Assembly: GCA_036733345.1 (NCBI GenBank)
Contig: DAINAR010000001.1
Span: 124,001 to 188,000 of the forward strand
From: JAFGMQ01 sp036733345
GTDB lineage: Bacteria > Desulfobacterota > DSM-4660 > Desulfatiglandales > Desulfatiglandaceae
Length of the DNA stretch: 64,000 bases
Direction: 5' to 3'
The notes below the pieces were generated by a model. The model ran no database searches, was not told the DNA's origin, and worked only from the letters and a program-made list of their open reading frames with translations. Both the position numbers and the translations under genes were made by a program. Below, piece after piece: positions 27,701 to 37,600 of this stretch. Each line of letters begins with the position of its first letter. Within the stretch, counting starts at the first letter, position 1.

Positions 27701-30700
27701 TCAGCGCAGGAGAAATCGCAACCGAGGACGTTCTGTCTCTCGGAGGCACTGTGGGACTCTCAGGCACCACAGCAGGCAGTAACGTATCGGTGGGCGGCAC
27801 AGTTATCGGCACCCTGGCCAACAATATAGCGACCGGAAACGATCTGGTAATTAATTTTAACGGAAATGCTACACCTTCCAGTGTTACAAGTCTGATCCAG
27901 GCAATCACCTATGAAAACACCAATACTAACAACCCTACCTCAGGCGCGCGTACAATCGATGTAACAGTTAACGATGGAGACGGAGGTATTTCTAATACTG
28001 CCAGCGTTACTGTGACTGTAAATAACATCAACGATAACCCAACCATTACCGGTCTTCCCACAGACATCACCGTAACTGAAGAAACAGCGAGTAACGTGGA
28101 TTTCTCTTCGGCCACCTTTTCCGATGTGGACTCCGGTGCGGCCAATGTTACCATGACTCTTGCAGCGGGCAGCGGCACCCTTTCAGCTACAAGCGGAGGC
28201 GGTGTCACCATAGGAGGATCAGGAACCAGCACCCTGACATTAAGCGGCACAGTCTCTAACATCGATACCTTTCTTAACACAGCAAGCAACATTAAATACA
28301 CAGGCACAACCGATATCACGGGCAATGACGCTGACACCATCACTGTTACTGCCGATGACGGCGGCAACACCGGCTCCGGAGGCGGAGGCAATATATCTCT
28401 TGGCACGGTAAATGTAGACATCACGCCGGTCAACGATCCGCCTTTGGTAGGAGGTGTGTTCGGAGACACCAGCTCTCAGGTTGTTGCAGGAGCCGGATCC
28501 CAGAACGTCACCGGGCTTGATGACGCGACGGTGATCAACGCGGACTCTACAAACTATGATGGCGGCTTTCTGACCATCACGCAATCAAGTGGAACCACCA
28601 ACGGCAGCTGGGGAGTGGATGGCACCACTGCCACATCAGGCGGAGACGCAACCATTGCTGCTGGCGAAACCATTGCCGTGGGAGGTACTTCTATTGGGAC
28701 TGTCCATGCTGCCAATGACGGCCAGGGCGGAAACTCCCTGCGTATCGATTTCAACACGGCCAACTCCACATCGGCAAATATCCAGACCCTGATTCGCGCA
28801 ATCACATACTCGGCGCCCAGCAGCCTCGGCGCACGGACCTTCACCCTGGCCCTGAACGACAACGATGGAACCGCCAGTGGCGGGGACGAGGACACCTCCG
28901 GCAACTTCGTAATCACTGTGACTCCAAACCCACCGGTAATCGCGAACTTAAATGGTGACAGTGTGGCTACCCTGCCAAACATATCCGTAAATGTGGATGC
29001 TGGGGGCAATGCCACAGTAACAGATGCAGACAATCCTAACTTCAACGGCGGTAATCTGACAGTGACACGCACCAGTGGCTTTTCCGGCAACTTCTCCCTG
29101 AGCGGCAGCGGCGCCACAGGGGTAAGTTCCGGCAGCTCCCCTGGCACTGCGGACGGCACGATCGCCAGCAGCGAAATCATTTACGTTGACGGCGTGGCAA
29201 TCGCCGCTGTAAGCGCAACCTCGAACGGCCAGGTCTGGAACAACCTCATAACAAACTTCGGCAGCAACGCAACACCTGCCCGGGTCCAGTCGCTGATCCG
29301 TGCGCTGCTGTATGGCTCGGCCACAGTCGGCGCCCACACCTTTTCTATGACCATCACTGATTCCGGCTCAAACGCAGCCACCAGTTCGCCTTCAAGCTTC
29401 ACCGTAAATGTTACTGCCCCGGAGATAGATATCAAAGGAAACGGCACTTCCATACCAGATAATGACACGAGTCCGGACACATCGGATGACACGGACTTTG
29501 GATCAACAGGCCTTGTCAGCGGCGGAATCACTCACACATTCACCATTGAAAACACCGGCTCTGCAACCTTAAACCTAACAGATTCCTCTCCTTATTTAGT
29601 AATCGCAGGAACCAATTCAGGAGACTTCTCTTTGGGTTCTATTCCTTCCAATACCATTGCTTCAGGTGGAGGGACCACTACTTTTGATATCACCTTCAAT
29701 CCGAGTGCCGTAGGACTGCGTGAAGCCACCATAAGCATAGCCAATAATGACTCCGATGAAAATCCATATAACTTTAGTATACAGGGAACAGCTCTTCCTG
29801 ACGTTACCATCTCTGGCACAGTCACTGACGGAACAAATCCAATACAGGGGGTAACCATAACCTTCTCCCATGACGGCCATACGGAAACCACTGCTGCAGA
29901 CGGTACATACTCATATACAGTATCTTCCGGCACAACAACGACTTTGACTCCATCACATCCTGGATATGGGAGCTGGAACCCCGCAAGCCGCGAGCTTTCC
30001 AATATACTGGCTGATCAGCCCGATCAGAATTTTCAGGCAACGATCAATACCTATACTATATCGGGAACTGTGACAGACAGTGTCAATCCCATCGAAGGCG
30101 TGACTATAACTTTCTCCCACAACGGCCATACCGAAACCACCGCTGCCGATGGTACATACTCCTATACTGTAGACTACAATACTACCACTACCATCACACC
30201 GACTCATCCGGGATACGGCAGCTGGAACCCTGCCGACCGCACTGTTAATAATATATCTGCCAATCAACCTGGTCAGGACTTCCATGGGACGATCAATACC
30301 TATACAATATCAGGGACTGTTACAGACGGTGTCAACCCCATACAGGGAGCTACCATCACATTCTCCCACAACGGCCATACGGAAACCACTGCTGCGGACG
30401 GAGCCTACTCTTATACTGTAGACTACAACACCACAACTACCATAACCCCAAGTCATGCGGGATATGTCGCATGGACTCCTGCTGACCGCACTGTTAATAA
30501 CATATCTGCCGACCAGCCAGGTCAGGAATTCTTATCAACTTCCGACTCGGATGCAATACCCTCACAGGAGGAGAGCGGGCCCGATGCAAATGATCCATCC
30601 TATGATGGAAACGCCGACGGAGTACCGGACAATAACCAGCCCAATGTTGTTTCATTCCACACCGAAGACGGCAATAACTATGTCACTCTTGCAGCCCCGG

Positions 30701-31164
30701 ACGGTACAATCTTTGCTGATGTCCATGCCCTTCCTTCTCCGGCCCCTGGTATTTTTCCTGAACTGCTCTCCTTCCCTTACGGGATGTTCAGTTTTACCCT
30801 GACCGGAGTAACACCGGGAGGGGCAGCTCAGGTAGTCCTGTTTCTTTCAGGAGAGGCCTCCATAGACTCATACTGGAAATACGGCAGGGAGCCGGGTGAT
30901 GAGACAGTGCACCCTTATGAGTTTATGCTTGCAGACGGGACCGGCGCTGAAATTATTGGTAATACTATTGTGCTCCACTTCATAGACGGAGAAAAGGGCG
31001 ATGACGGCCTTATCGCAGAAGGGACAATCGTTGATGACGGTGGCCCGGGTGTTACTGCAAATACTATCCCTGCACTCTCAAATGTGGGTATGATTGCATT
31101 GATAATCATGCTCTTTACGCTTGCATGGTTCATGATAAGAAAGAGAAGGCTCCAAAAGTTATAA
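24796..31164 (+). CDS. Giant exported protein with choice-of-anchor D/U, cadherin-like and IPTL-CTERM-like domains
   Basis: The product has 2122 residues and starts at ATG 24796 after AGGGGG. A signal peptide ends near SFA (residue 35). Two glycine-rich blocks (about 125-355 and 575-795), each within a repeated module that includes LGALGxIxINSG, alternate with choice-of-anchor D domains (about 360-470, 800-920 and 1542-1669). A run of three large cadherin/RTX-type repeats opening with VI(S/A)NLNGDS or GLPTDI fills 922-1539. Three carboxypeptidase-regulatory-like repeats (TISGTVTDGVNPIQG) span 1669-1915, then a choice-of-anchor U domain (1949-2085). The C-terminus is IPALSNVGMI, a hydrophobic helix and RKRR, matching the layout of IPTL-CTERM sorting signals. 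It is probably displayed on the cell surface after processing by an exosortase-like enzyme not in this window. Confidence 0.85.
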   Translation: MKVNLSLISHGLKRHLSHIFMVIFLNISLCGYSFAYLDPGSFSSLGTFNPSSNVIVNMSTRSMTGGVTATGVMSGDILVFTFDSFSLGASYSISFSNITDNDDKIAFLSKGDMTISGSIYANASGTAPGPGGRRGGTSKPEVGQGTGGGQVDLDGGNDDGAGGGGFGGAGGAHGYGAPGGTTYGNLTTALEGGSGGARSYYSSDASAGGGGGGGALELGALGTIILNSGCNIEAKGAAGSNSDLSGCGSDGDGGGSGGGILIHGNILTFNSGANVDASGGNGGNGDDGCPGGGGEGGSGGGGGGGRVRVAYNSSGTNNGNISVAGGSAGSDSDHPGNAGSAGVVQFVQDSNVPVTSSGPEISVYGNSVSINDGDSTPSITDDTHFGDVDKDSGTATHTFTIKNTGPATLTISGGPNYVSVDNAVFSVTSQPSDVSLEQDETTTFSIQFDPDCIGIETANVSFANNDDNENPFNFVIEGNGTSAASLYLDGRDFTSLGSFNPSSDVSVNMSTGVMTGGISATGTVSNGILVFTFDDFTLASSRNINFTNTENSTNKVAFLSLSNMTLSGAINASGSTYTPGPGGGAGGTARPSDGTGAGGGGSADGAGGAGFGGAGGNSGNGVGGGSTYGDLSVSLSGGSGGARSEYSSTGNYGGGGGGALQLGALGIITINSGASINANGVTGSTSTEASADGDGGGSGGGILIHGQTIQHNSGSTISANGGNGGGTSGAGLGIGGGGGGGGRVRLVYHTSGAGNIVQDGTITVNGGTGGTDATPGEAGTSGTSSWASDINVPIGGPEISIEGNSTVISDGDTSPSVDDDTDFGNVNVASGSNANTFKIENSGGETLNLTDSSPYVTITGHTSDFTLTSNPSNSILAGSSTTFEITFDPTAGGTRSATISIANDDSDENPYNFDVQGTGISLPVISNLNGDSLSYNEGDGAILLDQGTAASVSDADSSDFNGGNLTVTISAGEIATEDVLSLGGTVGLSGTTAGSNVSVGGTVIGTLANNIATGNDLVINFNGNATPSSVTSLIQAITYENTNTNNPTSGARTIDVTVNDGDGGISNTASVTVTVNNINDNPTITGLPTDITVTEETASNVDFSSATFSDVDSGAANVTMTLAAGSGTLSATSGGGVTIGGSGTSTLTLSGTVSNIDTFLNTASNIKYTGTTDITGNDADTITVTADDGGNTGSGGGGNISLGTVNVDITPVNDPPLVGGVFGDTSSQVVAGAGSQNVTGLDDATVINADSTNYDGGFLTITQSSGTTNGSWGVDGTTATSGGDATIAAGETIAVGGTSIGTVHAANDGQGGNSLRIDFNTANSTSANIQTLIRAITYSAPSSLGARTFTLALNDNDGTASGGDEDTSGNFVITVTPNPPVIANLNGDSVATLPNISVNVDAGGNATVTDADNPNFNGGNLTVTRTSGFSGNFSLSGSGATGVSSGSSPGTADGTIASSEIIYVDGVAIAAVSATSNGQVWNNLITNFGSNATPARVQSLIRALLYGSATVGAHTFSMTITDSGSNAATSSPSSFTVNVTAPEIDIKGNGTSIPDNDTSPDTSDDTDFGSTGLVSGGITHTFTIENTGSATLNLTDSSPYLVIAGTNSGDFSLGSIPSNTIASGGGTTTFDITFNPSAVGLREATISIANNDSDENPYNFSIQGTALPDVTISGTVTDGTNPIQGVTITFSHDGHTETTAADGTYSYTVSSGTTTTLTPSHPGYGSWNPASRELSNILADQPDQNFQATINTYTISGTVTDSVNPIEGVTITFSHNGHTETTAADGTYSYTVDYNTTTTITPTHPGYGSWNPADRTVNNISANQPGQDFHGTINTYTISGTVTDGVNPIQGATITFSHNGHTETTAADGAYSYTVDYNTTTTITPSHAGYVAWTPADRTVNNISADQPGQEFLSTSDSDAIPSQEESGPDANDPSYDGNADGVPDNNQPNVVSFHTEDGNNYVTLAAPDGTIFADVHALPSPAPGIFPELLSFPYGMFSFTLTGVTPGGAAQVVLFLSGEASIDSYWKYGREPGDETVHPYEFMLADGTGAEIIGNTIVLHFIDGEKGDDGLIAEGTIVDDGGPGVTANTIPALSNVGMIALIIMLFTLAWFMIRKRRLQKL
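30085..30385 (+). repeat. 301-bp block duplicated at 37374-37674
   Basis: By direct comparison this stretch, encoding a carboxypeptidase-regulatory-like repeat, is identical to the block 7289 bases downstream in the next giant gene. The sequence immediately after it (30386-30613) has many differences. Confidence 0.85.
30614..31049 (+). repeat. 436-bp choice-of-anchor U block, copy 1
   Basis: It is identical by eye to 37903-38338. Its central 248 bases (30667-30914) are also identical to 42502-42749. Identity stops sharply at both ends, at the sorting-signal codons on the 3' side. Confidence 0.88.
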
Positions 31165-31165
31165 T

Positions 31166-31189
31166 AGCGCAATGCTGTTATATTGCGCT
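31166..31189. terminator. Hairpin immediately after the first giant gene
   Basis: AGCGCAAT at 31166-31173 pairs with ATTGCGCT at 31182-31189, two bases after the stop codon. No T-run follows, so it may be a weak terminator or an mRNA 3'-end stabiliser. Confidence 0.45.
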
Positions 31190-31628
31190 CATAAAGTCCA
31201 ATATGTAAACACACTCAATGGATCAAAAACCCTGACAAACATTAGATAATTGATTTCCTGCTCCCAGAAAGGAAGGCCGGTGATGTTTTAAGATTAAAAT
31301 ATGTAACGACTATACATTAATAACCTTCCTTTTTATTCCATAACATAATAATGTTGTATACATACATTTTTCCACCAGATCAAATAAACATATATCAATT
31401 GCAAAATAATTTTATAGATATTTATTAATGCAATCCATTTTTTATCTTAATAGAATAATTATATATTTATTTTAACTACTTGAACACCAAGAGATATCAA
31501 TTTATTATTCAAATAATTAATGAACTCAATTCTATTGCTGATTTTCTTAATAGAGACATATATTTTGGGTATCAATTTTAAAATTTTTTTAACACAATAA
31601 AATATTCCATTATTTAAAGAGGTTATTT
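31190..31628. other. AT-rich gap between the two giant genes
   Basis: This 439-base gap is very AT-rich, especially 31300-31620, with no credible gene. It should hold the promoter of the downstream giant gene, but its composition gives too many -10-like matches to choose one. Confidence 0.5.
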
Positions 31629-34600
31629 ATGGCCAGTATTATATATCAAAATTTTAGGACATTCAAACTATTGATTCTTTTCATACCCTGTTTCGTGGCC
31701 ATTATCCTCAATGCACATATAGCTAAAGCAGATTGCGTAAATACACCGATATCCATCGCAGCTGGTTCAAATACAATTACGGGAACCTTAAGCACAGACT
31801 GCAATAATCTTTACGGCTACGGATATAACTACGCCCACTATTCCTTTACTCTTTCATCAACAAAGAAGACTGCAATTACGTTAACAATTTACAGCAACAG
31901 GGCATGGTTTGGTGTTGTTGAAGGTACAGTAACAAATACAAATTATCCAACCGGTCCTTATGTTATTGCTCCGGATCCTCCGATAGACAATCCCGGCTTA
32001 AAGTCTGCCACATTAAACGCTGGAACTTATACAATAGAACTCGGCCCCGGTGCGTGGCCAAATGGCAATTATAATTATCGTCTGAGCGTTTCCACAATAC
32101 CACCTACCGCAACTACAACTGCGGCAACAGATCTTGGTCTGTTTAGTGGCACTCTTAATGGAACAGTGGATGATAATGACGCCGGCACTACGGTTTCATT
32201 CGAATACGGTACTACTACCGGATATGGCTCAAGCACAGGTACCGTGGGAACGATTTACCATGGAGATGGTTCATCATCTTTTTCCCGCGCTGTCAGTAAT
32301 CTTGAATGCGAGACGACCTACCACTATCGAATTGTGGCTACCAACGCTATTGGCACATCCTACGGAGCAGATCAGACCTTCACTACTACAGGGTCATGCC
32401 CTACTTATACGGTTTCCACATCAGCCGGGGATCATGGGGACATAACTCCTGCAAGCGTAATAGTTAAACATGGAAGAACCACTTCCTTTAATGTTCTGCC
32501 TGATACAGGTTACCACACATCCTCTGTTACCGGATGTGTTGGAAGTCTGGACGGCGATACTTACACTACCGGCCCCGTAACATCAGCATGTACCGTCACC
32601 GCTAATTTTGCCATTAATACCTACACCGTCTCTACATCAGCAGGAGTTGGAGGTACAATCGATCCTGCCAGTCGCATCGTGGACCATGGCTTACCGGCCT
32701 CTTTCACCATTACGCCTGACCCTGGTTATTCGATCTCCTCGGTTACCGGATGCGATGGTACACTTGACGGCGATACTTACACCACTGGCGCAATTACCGG
32801 ACCATGCACTGTTACAGCCACCTTTGTGTACTTAAAAGAAATCGAAATAAAGGGCAACGGCAATTTGATCCTCGATGGAGACACAAGTCCATCAGTTGAT
32901 GATGACACGGATTTTGGAAGTGTAGATGTAATTTCGGGAACGAATGCAAATACTTTTACAATAGAAAATCTTGGAGGGGGCACCTTAAGTTTAACTGGAT
33001 CTTCTCCATATGTTTCAATCACCGGCCACACCTCGGATTTTACTCTGACTTCAACTCCGTTAAATTCCATATCAGCCGGAAGCTCAACGTCATTTGAAAT
33101 TACATTTAATCCTACAGCTGGGGGCACACGATCAGCATCTATAAGCATTGCCAACGATGACAGTGATGAGAACCCTTATAACTTTGATATACAGGGAACC
33201 GGCATTTATATTGCGCCCACCACGCAGGCCCATACTGTGACATTTTCAAATGTCAAGGCATCTCAAATGACCATCGGGTGGACGAACGGAAGCGGAGCCA
33301 ACCGTGCAGTGTTCCTGTATCAGGGAAGTTCCGGGACTGCGTCCCCTGTTGACAATACAACATACACGGCACATACCGAGTTCAAGGCAGGAACACAGAT
33401 AGGAGCAACAGGCTGGTATTGTATTTATAACGGTACAGGCTCATCTGTTGCCGTTATCGGATTGATGCCGGGATCCACTTACCGTGCAATGGTATGCGAG
33501 TACAACGGGACGGCGGGTTATGAGTCATATGTAACCGACACGGCGTCGGATAACCCGGCCAACCAGCCCATGGATCAAATTATGATCAACGAGGTTGATG
33601 CTGATACCCCCGGATCAGATGTCGCCGAGTTTATTGAATTGTATGACGGCGGGACCGGTAATGTCAGCCTGGACGGACTTGTGGTCGTATTCTATGATGG
33701 TGCAACTGATCTTTCCTATAACTCAATTGATCTTGATGGATATTCAACTGATGCGAATGGCTATTTCGTTATGGGCAATTCCGGTGTCTCCGGAGTGGAT
33801 TTAACATTTCCAAACAATACTCTACAGGACGGGACGGATGCCGTTGCTCTTTATGTAGGGAACGGAACAAACTTCCCGAACGGCACAGCCTTAACAACAA
33901 CGAACCTGGTCGATGCAGTAGTATATGATACTGATGACCCGGATGATGCGGCGCTCTTGGCACTTATTTTATCAGGAGGTCAAGTAAATGAAAACGCAAG
34001 AGGAAACAGTGAAGGACATTCCAACCAGCGCATACCCAACGGCACAGGCGGACTGAGAAGTACCTCTACCTATGACCAGCAGCCCCCAACGCCTGACGCG
34101 CAGAACTATGCCTATCCGGAGATCATATCTGCTACCTATGACTATAGTACGAATCAACTGGTTGTCACAGGGGCTCATCTTGTAGCCAATACCGGGGCCT
34201 ACAACGACGTCTCTGTATCCATGCTAACCTTTACCGGTGAGGGAGGCGGCACCTATACCCTGTCAAGCACAGGGGATGTTGAGATTACATCATCGACCCA
34301 ATTCAGCGTAACATTAAGCGGGATGGATATACCGAATGTGGAATCGCTCCTGAACAAAGACGGAACAAGCTCGTATGGGGGGACAACTTATAACCTTGCG
34401 GCAGCCGATAACTGGATGACAGGTTCGCCGTCGGCAGACGATATTTCGGATCCTACAAACGGCATAACAGTCAGCAACTATGCCATCCCGGTAATTACTT
34501 CAGCCACTTATGATGCAGCGACCGGTCAGCTTGCAGCTATCGGAACCAACTTTGTACTAAATCCCGGCGCAACAAATGACGTTGATGCTTCATTATTTAC

Positions 34601-37600
34601 GTTCACAGGTCAGGGAGGAGGAACCTATACACTGACAAATACCAGTGATGTGGATATAGCATCATCCACCCAGTTTACTCTTATCCTGAGTGCGACAGAC
34701 AAGCCTGATGTAAACGGATTACTCAACAAGAACGGGACCCAATCATCTAATGGCGTAACATATAATCTTGCAACTGCTGATAACTGGATGCCGGGCTCAC
34801 CTGCAGGAAATAATATTGCAGATGCAACGACCGGAATAACCGTAAGCAATGTACCTGTCCCAGCGATAACATCAGCAGCGTATGATTATTCGACAAACGT
34901 GTTGACTGTGACAGGTACGGACTTTATTTCCAGTCCGGGGGCAGCGAATGATGTTGATGTGACAAAACTGACTGTCACGGGCGAAGGAGGCGGAACCTGT
35001 ACCCTGGCAAGTTCGGGCAATGTGGAAATTACCTCATCAACCGAGTTTAGCGTGACCATAACCGGATCGGATTTGCCTAACGTAGAAGCGCTGTTGAATA
35101 AAGATGGAACCAGCTCATACGGAGGTACCACCTATAACCTTGCAGCAGCGGAAGACTGGATGACCGCTGCAGATCCGCTGGAGAACATAGCGGATTTAAC
35201 CGGAAATGGAATAACCGTAAGCAACTATGCAAATCCGGCAATCACATCAGCTGCTTATGATGCGAACACGGGACAGATGGTTCTTACGGGAACAAATCTG
35301 GTTGCCGAAAGTGGTGCTGCAAATGATATTGACGCATCTCTTCTGACTATTACAGGGGAAGGCAGTAACAGTTACCAGTTGACCGACACCCCGGATGTTG
35401 ACCTGACATCTGCCTCCTCATTTACCGTAACATTAAGTGCTGAAGACAGGCTTCATGTTAACGGGCTGCTGAATAAAAACGGGTCCAGTTCGGCAGATGC
35501 GACAGCATATAATCTGGCTGCAGCGGATAACTGGGCAACAGGAGCTCCGGAGGCTGACAACATAGAGGACCTTACCGGTAATCCTGTGACAGTAGGCAAC
35601 GTGCAGATCCCGACAATCACAAGCGCGACTTATGATTCTGATACTGGAGTATTCGTAGTTACCGGGACGAATCTGTTCAAAAAGCCCGGCGCTTTGAATG
35701 ATATTGATGTTACCAAATTCACTGTTACGGGTGAAGGAGGAAATTATACGATATCCGATGCCATAGCGGATGTAGAGATTACTTCCGCAACGGAATTTAC
35801 ATTCACTGTAACAGGCACGGACAAAACCCAGGTGGATTTAAGGCTTGATCTCTTCGGTACTCAGTCAAGCGGTGGAATGACATATAATCTTGCCGCCGCC
35901 GAAGACTGGCTGACCGCTGCCGACCCTGCCGCAAATATCGCCGATCTCTCAAATAATGGTATTACGGTATCTATCTCCCCTAAAATAGCAAGTGCGACTT
36001 ATGATGCCTCAACAGGAGTGCTGGTTGTTACCGGCACCAACATCCAGGAGAATGCCGGCGGTTCAGATATTGATGCGTCAAAATTTACTCTAAAAGGTGA
36101 AGGAGATTCAGAATATACATTGACGAATACTCCTGATGTTAATCGAACCAGCGCTTCCCAGTTTACACTGACTTTAAGTGTAATCGATAGAGCCGCTGCT
36201 AATCAGATAATGAACAGGAACGGAACCGCTTCAACAGGCGGAACTGTTTATAACCTTGCCGCTGCGGACGACTGGTGCACGAATGTAACAGATGGAAACA
36301 CTGATGATTTGAACGGTAATGCTATAACAGTGACCGATGTACCTGTGCCGACAATAACTTCTGCCACCTATAACGCCACTACAGGTGTGCTGGTTGTTAC
36401 CGGTACCGGCATGTTAAAGAAAGACGGGGCCTTGAATGATATTGATGTTTCCATGTTATCCATTACAGGTGAAGGCAATGAAACTTATCAGCTTACTGAT
36501 ACTGCCGATGTGGAAATTACTTCCGGAACTGAGTTCACGATTGTCCTAAATGCAACGGATAAAAATGCCGTTAATATGATTATCAATAAAAATGGTACTA
36601 CATCAACTTCAGGAACAACATATAACCTTGCCGCAGCAGAAGACTGGGCTGCAGGCGCTGACCCGGCAATTAACGATATTGATGCAACAGGCAATCCAAT
36701 TACTGCAAGTAATGTATCAGTTCCAGTGATTACTACTTCTTCTTATCACTGGAGTAATGGAATATTAACTGCGACAGGAACAGGCTTTCTGAAAAAGGAA
36801 GGTGCAAACAATGACATTGATGCCTCGAAATTTACCTTCCGCGGTGAAGGAGGGGGAACCTACACACTCCTCGGCAGTCCGGATGTTGATATTACTTCAG
36901 GTACGGAATTTTCGATCATACTTGATGCCACTGACAAGGCAGAGGTGAATCTGCTCCTGAATGAACCTGGAACATCATCCATTGATAATACTGTTTATAA
37001 TCTTGCCGCAGCAGAAGACTGGGCAACAGGCGCTGACCCGGCCGTTAATGTTGTTGATGCAACCACACCCATTACTGCGTCAGGATTCAGCGTTACCATC
37101 TCTGGCACAGTCACCGACGGAACAAACCCCATACAGGGAGCTACCATAACATTCTCCCATGACAGCCATACGGAAACCACTGCTGCGGACGGTACATACT
37201 CTTATACTGTACCCGGAGGTATAACAACGACCGTGACCCCCTCTCATACTGGATATGGGGGCTGGAATCCTGCAAACCGGACCTATACTAACATATCTGC
37301 CGATCAGCCCAACCAGGACTTTCAGGGGACGATCAACACCTATACCATATCAGGCACGATAACAGATGGGGTAAATCCCATCGAAGGCGTGACTATAACT
37401 TTCTCCCACAACGGCCATACCGAAACCACCGCTGCCGATGGTACATACTCCTATACTGTAGACTACAATACTACCACTACCATCACACCGACTCATCCGG
37501 GATACGGCAGCTGGAACCCTGCCGACCGCACTGTTAATAATATATCTGCCAATCAACCTGGTCAGGACTTCCATGGGACGATCAATACCTATACAATATC

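Noticed and set aside
25395..30285. Many long open frames antisense to the giant genes, rich in Pro, Val and Ser
   Set aside because: They are the complement of the Gly/Thr-rich repetitive coding strand. They lack starts with ribosome sites and match no family.
30455..30802. A +2-frame open reading frame repeated almost identically at 37744-38091 and 42386-42637
   Set aside because: It is a shadow of the identical anchor-U blocks in the real frame, not a conserved overlapping gene.
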